A DNA stretch of 64,000 nucleotides, from NCBI GenBank assembly GCA_001899805.1, contig MKWP01000010.1:1-64000 (forward strand). Reading direction: 5' to 3'. Both the position numbers and the translations under genes were made by a program. How positions within the stretch are numbered: the first letter of the stretch is position 1; each line of letters starts with the position of its first letter. A model generated the notes under the pieces. It saw only the letters and a program-made list of their open reading frames with translations, did not search any database and was not told the DNA's origin. Source of the stretch: Lysobacterales bacterium 66-474. GTDB lineage: Bacteria > Pseudomonadota > Gammaproteobacteria > Xanthomonadales > Rhodanobacteraceae. Positions 46,753 to 53,835 of the stretch are shown in pieces.

Positions 46753-47634
46753 TCAAGCGTTAGGGGGGAGCTGTGTCGGTGGCGATGCGGAACCGTCCTT
46801 CTTCGAGGGTGGATGTTTATCGCTGCCGGATTTGATTTGCAGCAACGGTTCGACTGTCGCCGTGCCCGTACGATTCTTCAGGAAAATCGGATCGTACGGA
46901 TTGTCGCTTCGCTGGAATTGCCGGTAGGCGACGGAGCCGTCGATGGATCCGCCTTGCAACAAGCCTGCAGCCGTAGTCGTTACGCGAACGGGTCGGCCCG
47001 ACGTGCCGAGTGACACGGGTGTCTGCCCCTCATCCAGCACGCCAATCGAAAGCTCACCCGTCGTGCCGCCCGTCCGTGTGCCGGTCTGATGGGTCTTGAC
47101 CCATGTCCACTGCGCCTTGGCGCGCCTGAGCGCCACTTGGTCTCCATAGGTCTTTTTCAACTCGCCCCATAACTCGTCGGTTCGCGCGAACTCCGCTTTG
47201 CTCAACAACGTGACCATCTGATCGCGCACCGTTACATATTGCGACTCACTCCGCTCCGCTGCCAGCACCATCCAAGCCGCCCCCAACGGACGATCCACCG
47301 GAATACCCTGACCCTTGAAATACATCACCCCCAGGTTGTATTCGGCCGGCTTGTACGCCCACGACGCGGCGACCTTGTACATGTCGATCGCGTGCCGGTA
47401 ATCGCCCTTGCGGAATGCCTGCACGCCCAGCGTGAAGAACTTCACGCCCGGGCGCCCATCCGATTCCGGAGTGTTGAAGTCGCCATTGGACAAGCTGCCT
47501 GCGGACACACCCGACCCGTAACCCGGCGCGGAGATGACGTCAGAGGGTGCCCCGGTCTGGGCCATCGAAGCCAATGAGACGACGAGGGCAACCCCGCCGA
47601 CGATCGCAATGACGGACAACTTGCATGGCACCAT
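46753..47634 (-). CDS. Secreted Sel1-repeat-type protein, paralog 1
   Basis: The 293-aa product has a signal peptide (KLSVIAIVGGVALVVSLASMAQ) and a Sel1/TPR-like core (GVQAFRKGDYRHAIDMYKVAASWAYKPAEYNLGVMYFKGQGIPVDRPLGAAWMVLAAER). The C-terminal part has a conserved VAYRQFQRSDNPYDPIFLKNRTGTATVEPLLQ. The blocks FNTPESDGRPGVKF and VAYRQFQ...NPY are shared with the paralog upstream. ATG 47634 has GGAGG before it. Function unknown; Sel1 repeats usually mediate protein contacts. Confidence 0.75.
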   Translation of the reverse strand: MVPCKLSVIAIVGGVALVVSLASMAQTGAPSDVISAPGYGSGVSAGSLSNGDFNTPESDGRPGVKFFTLGVQAFRKGDYRHAIDMYKVAASWAYKPAEYNLGVMYFKGQGIPVDRPLGAAWMVLAAERSESQYVTVRDQMVTLLSKAEFARTDELWGELKKTYGDQVALRRAKAQWTWVKTHQTGTRTGGTTGELSIGVLDEGQTPVSLGTSGRPVRVTTTAAGLLQGGSIDGSVAYRQFQRSDNPYDPIFLKNRTGTATVEPLLQIKSGSDKHPPSKKDGSASPPTQLPPNA

Positions 47635-47741
47635 GACGAGCCTCCATGTTGATCGTGATCCTGCCTGCATTTTTTCCGGACGCTGCCCATTCGGGGTTCG
47701 GAAGAACCGGGAGAGCGCCGAAACGCCTTCACCGGCAACCA

Positions 47742-48650
47742 TCAACCTCGGTTTTCATGCGACGAATCATCACCCTTCTGCGGCGGCTGGCCGGATTTGG
47801 AGGATGTTGGCGGGAGCGTCTTCACTCCCTTCTTGTCGACTTGTTGCAGTGGACCCACCGTCGCCGTGCCTTTGGGGTTCTTCAGGAAAACGAGGCTGTA
47901 CGGATTGCTGCTTTCCTGGAATTGCCGATAAGCCACGGCTCCGTCCACGGAACCACCGGTCAGCACTTGCGCCGCGGTTGTAATGCTGCGACCGCCCGAA
48001 CCACCTCCCCCAGGGGTTTGCGTGTGAAGTTGGCCTTGCACGTCCTGGATCCCCACCTGCAGATTCCCGACCGTTCCGCCGACCCGCGTGCCCGTCTCCT
48101 GGCTTTTTGCATAAGCCCATTGGGACTTGGCGCGTCGCATCGCCGTCTTGTCCCCGTACTTCGGCTCGAGTTGCTGCAGCAGGTCGTAGGCCCGGGTGCG
48201 TTCCGCGGAATCCAGCCCGGTAACCATCATGTGGCGTGCACTGACGTAGTCGGATGCACCGCGCTCGGCCGCGATGAACATCCAGGCGGTTCCCAGGGGC
48301 CTGTTCACCGGAACCCCGCCCTCGCCCTGGAAGTACATGACACCGAGGTTGTAAGCAGCCGGCGCGTAGGCCCAAAAAGCAGCCAGCTTCAACATGTAAA
48401 TGGCGTGCTCGTAATGGCCATGGTGATAGGCATCCATGCCTTCCATGTAGAACTTCACGCCAGGCCGGCCATCCGATTCCGGCGTATTGAAATTGGTGTT
48501 GGACAGGAACCCGCTGCTGGCGCCGGAACTGTAATCGGGGCGAGCGATCTCGCCATTCTTTGTGGAGAGTTGTGCCGAAGCCGGGAGAGCGAGGGCCAAC
48601 GAAACCGCGGCAGGCAGCAGCACCGTGAACAATCCGTGATGGCGCTTCAT
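47742..48650 (-). CDS. Secreted Sel1-repeat-type protein, paralog 2
   Basis: The 302-aa product has a signal peptide (HHGLFTVLLPAAVSLALALPASAQ) and the same layout as its neighbour: SNTNFNTPESDGRPGVKFYMEGMDAYHHGHYEHAIYMLKLAAFWAYAPAAYNLGVMYFQGEGGVPVNRPLGTAWMFIAAERG, a helical segment, then VAYRQFQESSNPYSLVFLKNPKGTATVGPLQQ. The two genes are tandem on the same strand 107 bp apart and arose by duplication. ATG 48650 is preceded by GAGGTGTGCC. Partner and function are unknown. Confidence 0.75.
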   Translation of the reverse strand: MKRHHGLFTVLLPAAVSLALALPASAQLSTKNGEIARPDYSSGASSGFLSNTNFNTPESDGRPGVKFYMEGMDAYHHGHYEHAIYMLKLAAFWAYAPAAYNLGVMYFQGEGGVPVNRPLGTAWMFIAAERGASDYVSARHMMVTGLDSAERTRAYDLLQQLEPKYGDKTAMRRAKSQWAYAKSQETGTRVGGTVGNLQVGIQDVQGQLHTQTPGGGGSGGRSITTAAQVLTGGSVDGAVAYRQFQESSNPYSLVFLKNPKGTATVGPLQQVDKKGVKTLPPTSSKSGQPPQKGDDSSHENRG

Positions 48651-48825
48651 GGCACACCTCCTCTCGATTGAGCCGATATCGATGTTGTACGCCTGGACTG
48701 GCGCAAGGGCAAGCACCAGCCTGCACTGCGTGGGCTATTGCCCTACAACACACGGGGTCGGGAGCCGATGGCGGGCGTGCAGTCGCACTCGCAGTATCGA
48801 TGGCCGTCCACTGGGAGACTTGTCG

Positions 48826-49488
48826 ATGACACGCAACCACCGCGATTTCACTTCGATCGGCCCACGACCGTGCTGGGGAGCTCGCAATGTTTTCCGCGCC
48901 GCGTGGCGAATGTCATCGGCGTTGTTCCCGTTGATACTGCTGGCGGTTGCAGGGCACGCTCGTGCGGCTTCCGTTTATCGATGCGTGGATGCGCACGGGC
49001 ATCTTGCGTATCAGGACACATCATGTGCAGGGCATGCGCAGCAGACGAAGCTGGATCTCACGGGCCAACCGCTGATCGATGCCAACGCGCCACGCCAACC
49101 GGCATCGACGCAGGCGTCGAAATCGGGCAGCGCGCACTCGCGACGTGCTGCCGTCACCGCACGCAAACGCAAGAGCGATCCACCGACGTCATGGGAATGC
49201 CGAGCCGCCGACGGCGAAGTGTTCTATCGACACTCGCGTTGCCCGGGCTCGGTGCCCGGCGACGGCGTGGTGCGCAGCCGCTACGCCGAAAAAATGTCGA
49301 GCACGCATGCGCGTGGACGCCACGATGCCTGGAGTCGCGTGCGCGTGCACGGCGAAAAGGTTTCCCGGGCCGAAGCCTGCAGGCGCATCCGTTCGCCCTC
49401 CGCGGCGGGCCGCGACGGCCACCAGCGCGACGAGAAAGTCGATACCTACGCGCGCCTGACCGGACACGATCCCTGCCACGGTGCATGA
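48826..49488 (+). CDS. DUF4124-domain secreted protein
   Basis: The 220-aa protein has a long basic N-terminus and a signal-like helix (SSALFPLILLAVAGHARAAS). The DUF4124 motif follows (VYRCVDAHGHLAYQDTSCAGHAQQTKLDL), and a basic C-terminal region with several Cys (WECRAADGEVFYRHSRCPGS) could be a second, shorter copy. ATG 48826 has GGGAG 8 nt upstream; ATG 48910 directly before the signal helix is an alternative. The stop lies 1 nt from the LysR stop on the other strand. Confidence 0.72.
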   Translation: MTRNHRDFTSIGPRPCWGARNVFRAAWRMSSALFPLILLAVAGHARAASVYRCVDAHGHLAYQDTSCAGHAQQTKLDLTGQPLIDANAPRQPASTQASKSGSAHSRRAAVTARKRKSDPPTSWECRAADGEVFYRHSRCPGSVPGDGVVRSRYAEKMSSTHARGRHDAWSRVRVHGEKVSRAEACRRIRSPSAAGRDGHQRDEKVDTYARLTGHDPCHGA

Positions 49489-49489
49489 T

Positions 49490-50431
49490 TCATGCGCGCT
49501 TGCGAATCCGTGCCGCGCGCGCCGTTTGGCGCGGACGCTTCACAAGTCCGGCGGGCGGCACCGCGCGAAAACGCGCGGCCTCGTCGAGCAGCCATTCGCG
49601 GAAGGCCATGAAGCCGGCGTGCTTGCGCGAGCGTTCGGGATACACGAGGTAATGCGCCCGGTTTCCCTTCATCATCTCCGGGAATAGCGTGACAAGCTGT
49701 CCCGCCTCGATCAGCGGGCGCACCATCGTCGTGCGCCCGAGCGCAACGCCGAGCCCTCCCAGCGCCGCGCGCTGGCGCGATTCGGCATCGTTGAACGACG
49801 CCACGTAGCGCCGCGGCGCGCGTCCGCCGTGCAACGCGAACCAGTTTTGCCAGATGTCCTCGGGGCCCAGCAGCGGCAGCTTGCCGAGTTCTCCCAGCCT
49901 GGGCGGTTTGCGCCCGGCCAGCAATGCAGGGCTCGCCACCGGAGTCAGCCACTCCTCGATCAGCAGCTCAACGATGAGCCCGGGCCATTCCCCCATGCCG
50001 TAGCGCAACGCGGCGTCGCAACGGCCGTCCGCAAAATCCACCAATTCGATCGATGAGTCGAGGTTCAATTCGACCTCCGGGTGGTTCGCGACAAACCCCG
50101 GCAGCCGCGGCAGCAGCCAGCTGGAAGTCATCGATGGCATCGAGGACAGCGACAACGTGTTGTCGCAACGTGCGCACAGCGGCTTCAGCGCGTCCTCAAT
50201 CGCTTCCAGGTGCGGCGCGACGTTGTCGAGCAGGCGCTGGCCCTCGGCGGTGAGCTTCAGGCCGCGCGGGCCACGCACGAACAACTTGCAATCGACCCGC
50301 TCCTCCAGCAGCCGCATCTGGTGGCTGAGCGCACTCACGGTCAGGTGCAGGCGTTCGGCGGCGCGGGTCAGGTTCTGCGCCTGCGCGGCCGCGACGAAGG
50401 TTTGCAGGGAATTCAGCGGTGCGCGTGCCAT
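49490..50431 (-). CDS. LysR-family transcriptional regulator (GcvA-like)
   Basis: The 313-aa product has an N-terminal winged helix-turn-helix (LNSLQTFVAAAQAQNLTRAAERLHLTVSALSHQMRLLEERVDCKLFVRGPRGLKLTAEG) and a periplasmic-binding-like effector domain. SALSHQ and the GcvA-type effector region fit the GcvA/AmpR branch. It is divergent from the small MLKEL ORF and the EamA exporter, so it probably controls them. The effector is unknown. Confidence 0.9.
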   Translation of the reverse strand: MARAPLNSLQTFVAAAQAQNLTRAAERLHLTVSALSHQMRLLEERVDCKLFVRGPRGLKLTAEGQRLLDNVAPHLEAIEDALKPLCARCDNTLSLSSMPSMTSSWLLPRLPGFVANHPEVELNLDSSIELVDFADGRCDAALRYGMGEWPGLIVELLIEEWLTPVASPALLAGRKPPRLGELGKLPLLGPEDIWQNWFALHGGRAPRRYVASFNDAESRQRAALGGLGVALGRTTMVRPLIEAGQLVTLFPEMMKGNRAHYLVYPERSRKHAGFMAFREWLLDEAARFRAVPPAGLVKRPRQTARAARIRKRA

Positions 50432-50541
50432 GTTCGATATTCCTCAACATTCGTTTGAAAAATCGTCGCTACCGGCGGACGCGATGGCTCCCTATTCTTG
50501 CGCCTCACACTGCTTCCATGCAACACGGCATGAGGTGTCAC

Positions 50542-50730
50542 ATGTTGAAGGAATTGATAGGGCATTTTGGCGGCACGCAACCCCACGGCCGCAACATGGA
50601 CGACCAGTCGACCACCTGCGGCAAGGCTTGCGAGGCCGCGCGCCCGGGGTCGAACGGACCCCGGCAAAAAATTTCGGACGCCGCGAAAACGGCCGTCCAT
50701 CGGGATTGGCGCCCCCGCCTGTATTGGTAA
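50542..50730 (+). CDS. Small ORF with MLKEL...GG start, similar to the N-terminus of the EamA gene
   Basis: The 62-aa ORF begins MLKELIGHFGG and has GAGGTG just before the ATG. Its first 15 nt (ATGTTGAAGGAATTG) are identical to the start of the EamA gene exactly 200 nt downstream. The rest (RNMDDQSTTCGKACEAARPG...) has no recognised domain and is Cys-containing and polar. It may be a decayed duplicate or a leader peptide; translation is not proven. Confidence 0.35.
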   Translation: MLKELIGHFGGTQPHGRNMDDQSTTCGKACEAARPGSNGPRQKISDAAKTAVHRDWRPRLYW

Positions 50731-50741
50731 GGAGGTATCCC

Positions 50742-51818
50742 ATGTTGAAGGAATTGGCAAAACTGTCCGGCGGCATGCTGTTCCTCGGCGGCTATATCGC
50801 GAATGCGGACGACCTGCGGCGTTGGTCGCGCGACGAAGCAGCGCCTCCGACGCAACCCCCGCGTCGGGCAGGACATGTCCGCAACGACACCCCGCGTGAA
50901 CGGGACTGGCGTACCCCGGTTGAACTGCTGCTGCTCGCCGCGATCTGGGGCGGCTCGTTCCTGTTCCTCAGGATCTCCGCACCGAAATTCGGTCCCGTGC
51001 CCCTGGTGGACGTACGGCTTGCGCTGGGCGCGCTGGTGCTATCGCCGTTCCTGTGGCGGGCGCGCCGGCAACTCGCCGCCGTCGGCTGGTTCAAGATCAT
51101 CGCGATCGGCCTGCTCAACACCTTGCTGCCGTTCCTGCTGTTTGCATGGAGCGCGGAACGCGCGCCGGCCGGCGTCAGCGCGATCGTCAACAGCATGGCG
51201 GTTCCGTTCGCGGCGCTCGCGGCCTTCGCGCTGTTCGGCGAAACGATCGGCGGTCGCCGTGTGACGGGCCTGTCGATCGGGCTGGTGGGCGTGGCGGTGT
51301 TGGCGAGCGGCAATGTCCACGGCGCCGGGCTGGTGCCGGCGGTTGCGGCCGGCACCGTCGCCGCGTTGCTGTATGGCGTGTCCGCGAACCTGGTGAAGCG
51401 CTACTTCTCGGGCCTGCCGCCGGCGGCGGTTGCCGCGGCCACGTTGGCGTGGGGCGCGGTGCTGCTGGCGCCCTTCGCGGCATGGCAGTGGCCGTCCGCG
51501 CGCGTGCCCGCGCAGGCATGGTTCAGCCTGGTCGCGCTCGGTGTGGCCTGCACGGGATTTGCCTATGCGATCTACTACCGCCTGATCCAGCGCGTCGGCG
51601 CGCCGCGCGCGACCACGGTCACTTACCTCGTGCCGATCTTCGGCGTGGTGTGGGCGTGGCTGGCGCTGGGCGAACCCTTGACGGTCAGCATGGCCTTGGG
51701 TGGTGCCTTGATCCTGGGCGGCATGGCGTACGGACAATCGCAGCCGCGCCTGCGGATGGTGCGGCGCCTCGCCGTGACGCACGCTTCCGCGCAGGCGGGT
51801 ACGGAATGCCGCAACTGA
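50742..51818 (+). CDS. EamA/DMT-superfamily exporter with unusual N-terminal extension
   Basis: The 358-aa product carries two EamA repeats with about ten TM helices (PVELLLLAAIWGGSFLFLRISAPKFGPVPLVDVRLALGALVL and, later, GVACTGFAYAIYYRLIQRVGAPRATTVTYLVPIFGVVWAWLALGEPL). These transporters usually export amino acids or metabolites. About 57 residues precede the first helix: MLKELAKLSGGMLFLGGYIANADDLRRWSRDEA and a Pro/Arg-rich linker. AAGGAGG 6 nt before ATG 50742 supports this start. It is divergent from the LysR gene. Confidence 0.83.
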   Translation: MLKELAKLSGGMLFLGGYIANADDLRRWSRDEAAPPTQPPRRAGHVRNDTPRERDWRTPVELLLLAAIWGGSFLFLRISAPKFGPVPLVDVRLALGALVLSPFLWRARRQLAAVGWFKIIAIGLLNTLLPFLLFAWSAERAPAGVSAIVNSMAVPFAALAAFALFGETIGGRRVTGLSIGLVGVAVLASGNVHGAGLVPAVAAGTVAALLYGVSANLVKRYFSGLPPAAVAAATLAWGAVLLAPFAAWQWPSARVPAQAWFSLVALGVACTGFAYAIYYRLIQRVGAPRATTVTYLVPIFGVVWAWLALGEPLTVSMALGGALILGGMAYGQSQPRLRMVRRLAVTHASAQAGTECRN

Positions 51819-51894
51819 CATGGTCGCCTCGCAGCCACGAACGGCGGACGGCAATGTTCTCCCCCGGTCTGCCGATTCGCCATCGGAGAAACCA

Positions 51895-52350
51895 ATGAAA
51901 ACGCGCTTTCCCTCCGCGGACGAGTACACGACACAGGAAGCCCGCTACCCCGATTCCACGGTCGTCGACATACAGGCCTGCCAACGGACCATCAACGAGC
52001 CGTATCGAAACGACGTGCTGTCCAACGTCAACGGCGAGTGCCTGAGGCTGGCGGTGTTCGAGGGTGAGTACCGCTGGCATTGCCACCCGGACTCGGACGA
52101 ACTTTTTCTGGTGGCGGCCGGCAAGTTGCAAATCGACTTGGCCGGCAACCGCACCGTGGAGTTGGGCGAGTGGCAGTATGCGGTCGTGCCGGCGGGCACG
52201 GCGCACCGCACCCGTGCGATCGGACGTACCGTCAACATCACGTTCGAGAAGCAGCACGCGGGAACCGTGTTCATCGAGCCGGCGGCGGGTGGTTTGCCAG
52301 CATCGAATCCGCAACCACCGGGCATCGGCACACGTCGGGAGAACCCATGA
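51895..52350 (+). CDS. Cupin-domain protein
   Basis: The 151-aa single-domain cupin has WHCHPDSDELFLVAAGKLQIDL and PAGTAHRTRAIGRTVNITFE, giving metal ligands His-His-Glu and His. It may be a small-molecule sensor or dioxygenase-like enzyme, but the substrate is not evident. ATG 51895 has CGGAGA upstream. It overlaps the ABM-like gene by ATGA and lies 76 bp after the EamA gene, so all three may share a transcript under the LysR regulator. Confidence 0.85.
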   Translation: MKTRFPSADEYTTQEARYPDSTVVDIQACQRTINEPYRNDVLSNVNGECLRLAVFEGEYRWHCHPDSDELFLVAAGKLQIDLAGNRTVELGEWQYAVVPAGTAHRTRAIGRTVNITFEKQHAGTVFIEPAAGGLPASNPQPPGIGTRRENP

Positions 52351-52661
52351 TTTGCCGCATGTGGCATGGCGTCACCCCGCGCTCGAAAGCCGACGATTAC
52401 ACGCTTTTCCTGGAACAGCGCGCCATCCCCGACTATCGCTCGGTCGCGGGCAACCTTGGCGCGGCCGTGCTGCGCCGGGACGAGGGCGATGTCACGCACT
52501 TCATGACCGTTACCCATTGGCAGACGGAAGAGCACATCCACGCATTCGCCGGCAACGACCTGTTGCAGGCCAAATACTATCCCGAGGATCGGGAATTCCT
52601 TCTGGAATTCGAACCGCAAGTCCGACATTTCGTGGTGTCTGCCCAGGCCGGCATGCGATAA
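52347..52661 (+). CDS. Antibiotic-biosynthesis-monooxygenase-like (dimeric alpha/beta barrel) protein
   Basis: The 104-aa product reads WHGVTPRSKADDYTLFLEQRAIPDYRSVAGNLGAAVLRRDEGDVTHFMTVTHWQTEEHIHAFAG and has the length and pattern of ABM/DUF4188-type ferredoxin-like proteins. Such proteins act as monooxygenases, haem-degrading enzymes or structural partners. Overlap with the cupin gene (ATGA) suggests they act together. The reaction is not assigned. Confidence 0.72.
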   Translation: MICRMWHGVTPRSKADDYTLFLEQRAIPDYRSVAGNLGAAVLRRDEGDVTHFMTVTHWQTEEHIHAFAGNDLLQAKYYPEDREFLLEFEPQVRHFVVSAQAGMR

Positions 52662-52728
52662 CAGTCCACGGAAAAGGGCCGCTCCTTGCGTGTACGACCC
52701 TCGGCGGGCAGCTTGGCGGTGCAACGGG

Positions 52729-52740
52729 TACACTCCCCGG
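52729..52740 (+). promoter_or_regulatory. -10-like element directly before lipoprotein gene (leaderless candidate)
   Basis: TACACT (52729-52734) is followed by 6 nt and ATG 52741, without a Shine-Dalgarno. It belongs to the set noted at hemD, hemX, rmuC and envC. Confidence 0.3.
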
Positions 52741-53475
52741 ATGAACACGTCCTCCCGCTGGACCCCCGCGCCGTTCACTCTCTTTTTCATGGTTTGCCTG
52801 CTCGGCGCCTGCTCGCAACAGGGCCCCACGCCGCCGGCCGCGCCTTCCGCGTCCGCTGTCGCGGCTGCCAACGAGGCCGCTGCAGACAAGGAATTGAAGC
52901 TCTACCAGCAGATGCTGGCCGAACACAGCGAAGCACTGGCCGCGCCGGTGGGCGAGGAAATCGTCCAGAAGTACCCCGGCACCGCGGCGGCCGCCGAAGT
53001 GCAGAAAACCCTGCCGCAGATCCAGGCGGAAGCGAAAGCCAAGGCCGAGCACGAACGCCTCGCGAACCTGTGGTATTACCAGACCGCGAACGTGGACGGC
53101 ATGCAGAACACCGCGAGCATCTATTCCGCTCCCGCCAGCGCGAACAGCGTGCGGCTGGTGCTGCGCCGGCACGTGAAGTGGGGCCAGAGCGTGTACCTGT
53201 TCGCGCCCGACGGCAGCAAGGGTTTCGTGTGCAGGGACGAATGCAACGTCGTGATGCGTTTCGACGGCAAGCGCGAAACCTGGAAAGCGTACCTGCCCAA
53301 GACCGGCGAGCCCGCGATGTTCATCAAGGACGACAAGCGCTTCATCGCGGCGATGCAGAAAGCCAGGGCCATCGAGATGGACGTGACCAGCCGGGACCAC
53401 GGCAAGCAGACCCTGAAGTTCGAGGTAGGCGGTTACGATCCCGCAAAATTCCTGCCGCAGCCGAAGAAACGCTGA
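52741..53475 (+). CDS. Hypothetical lipoprotein
   Basis: The 244-aa product has a lipoprotein signal with lipobox LLGACS, an Ala-rich linker, a helical stretch with TPR-like spacing (KELKLYQQMLAEHSEALAAPVGEEIVQKYPGTAAAAEVQKTLPQIQAEA) and a C-terminal beta domain (VRLVLRRHVKWGQSVYLFAPDGSKGFVCRDECNVVMRFDGKRETWKAYLP). No named family is recognised. It is a single gene between the cupin unit and the M1/ABC genes. Confidence 0.78.
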   Translation: MNTSSRWTPAPFTLFFMVCLLGACSQQGPTPPAAPSASAVAAANEAAADKELKLYQQMLAEHSEALAAPVGEEIVQKYPGTAAAAEVQKTLPQIQAEAKAKAEHERLANLWYYQTANVDGMQNTASIYSAPASANSVRLVLRRHVKWGQSVYLFAPDGSKGFVCRDECNVVMRFDGKRETWKAYLPKTGEPAMFIKDDKRFIAAMQKARAIEMDVTSRDHGKQTLKFEVGGYDPAKFLPQPKKR

Positions 53476-53547
53476 AACGGTTGAATCCCCTGCCGGGCCG
53501 GCGCACTATCCGCCGGCGGCGGTCGACCAGCGCGGTGGGGATCGGGG

Positions 53548-53835
53548 ATGGACGAGAAAGTCTGCGCCTTCGATGACGTCTGCAACGATGTTTCGGCGCG
53601 CGCGCTCGGCAGCCGCGACAACCTGTTCGACCTCGGCGCGGATTTCGCCGGCACGCTGGTGCCGCGTGGCACCATCGTGGTCAAGTTGATCGACAAGCTT
53701 TCCAGGAAAACCAGGCCTGACGCGAAAGCGTTGTCGCACGGGCCTTGGCATGTCTATTCGATCGTCACCGGCGCGCGGTTGTCGTTGCTCACGCGATCCA
53801 CCAGTTCGTTGAACGGATCGATGCCGGCCTCGTAA
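53548..53835 (+). pseudogene. Possible acyl-carrier-protein-like relic
   Basis: The 95-aa ORF reads MDEKVCAFDDVCNDVSARALGSRDNLFDLGADF followed by AGTLVPRGTIVVKLIDKLSRK. The RDNLFDLGAD-F segment resembles the phosphopantetheine-site motif of ACPs (DNLFDLGADSL), but the Ser is Phe and the downstream helix is spaced out. The last third runs antisense into the M1 gene. I suspect a decayed ACP gene; a chance ORF is possible. The rest of the 53476-53753 gap holds nothing else. Confidence 0.25.

Noticed and set aside
53433-53696. 87-aa minus-strand ORF after the M1 gene
   Set aside because: Low-complexity Ser/Pro/Arg composition and no start signal; the opposite strand has the more protein-like frame.
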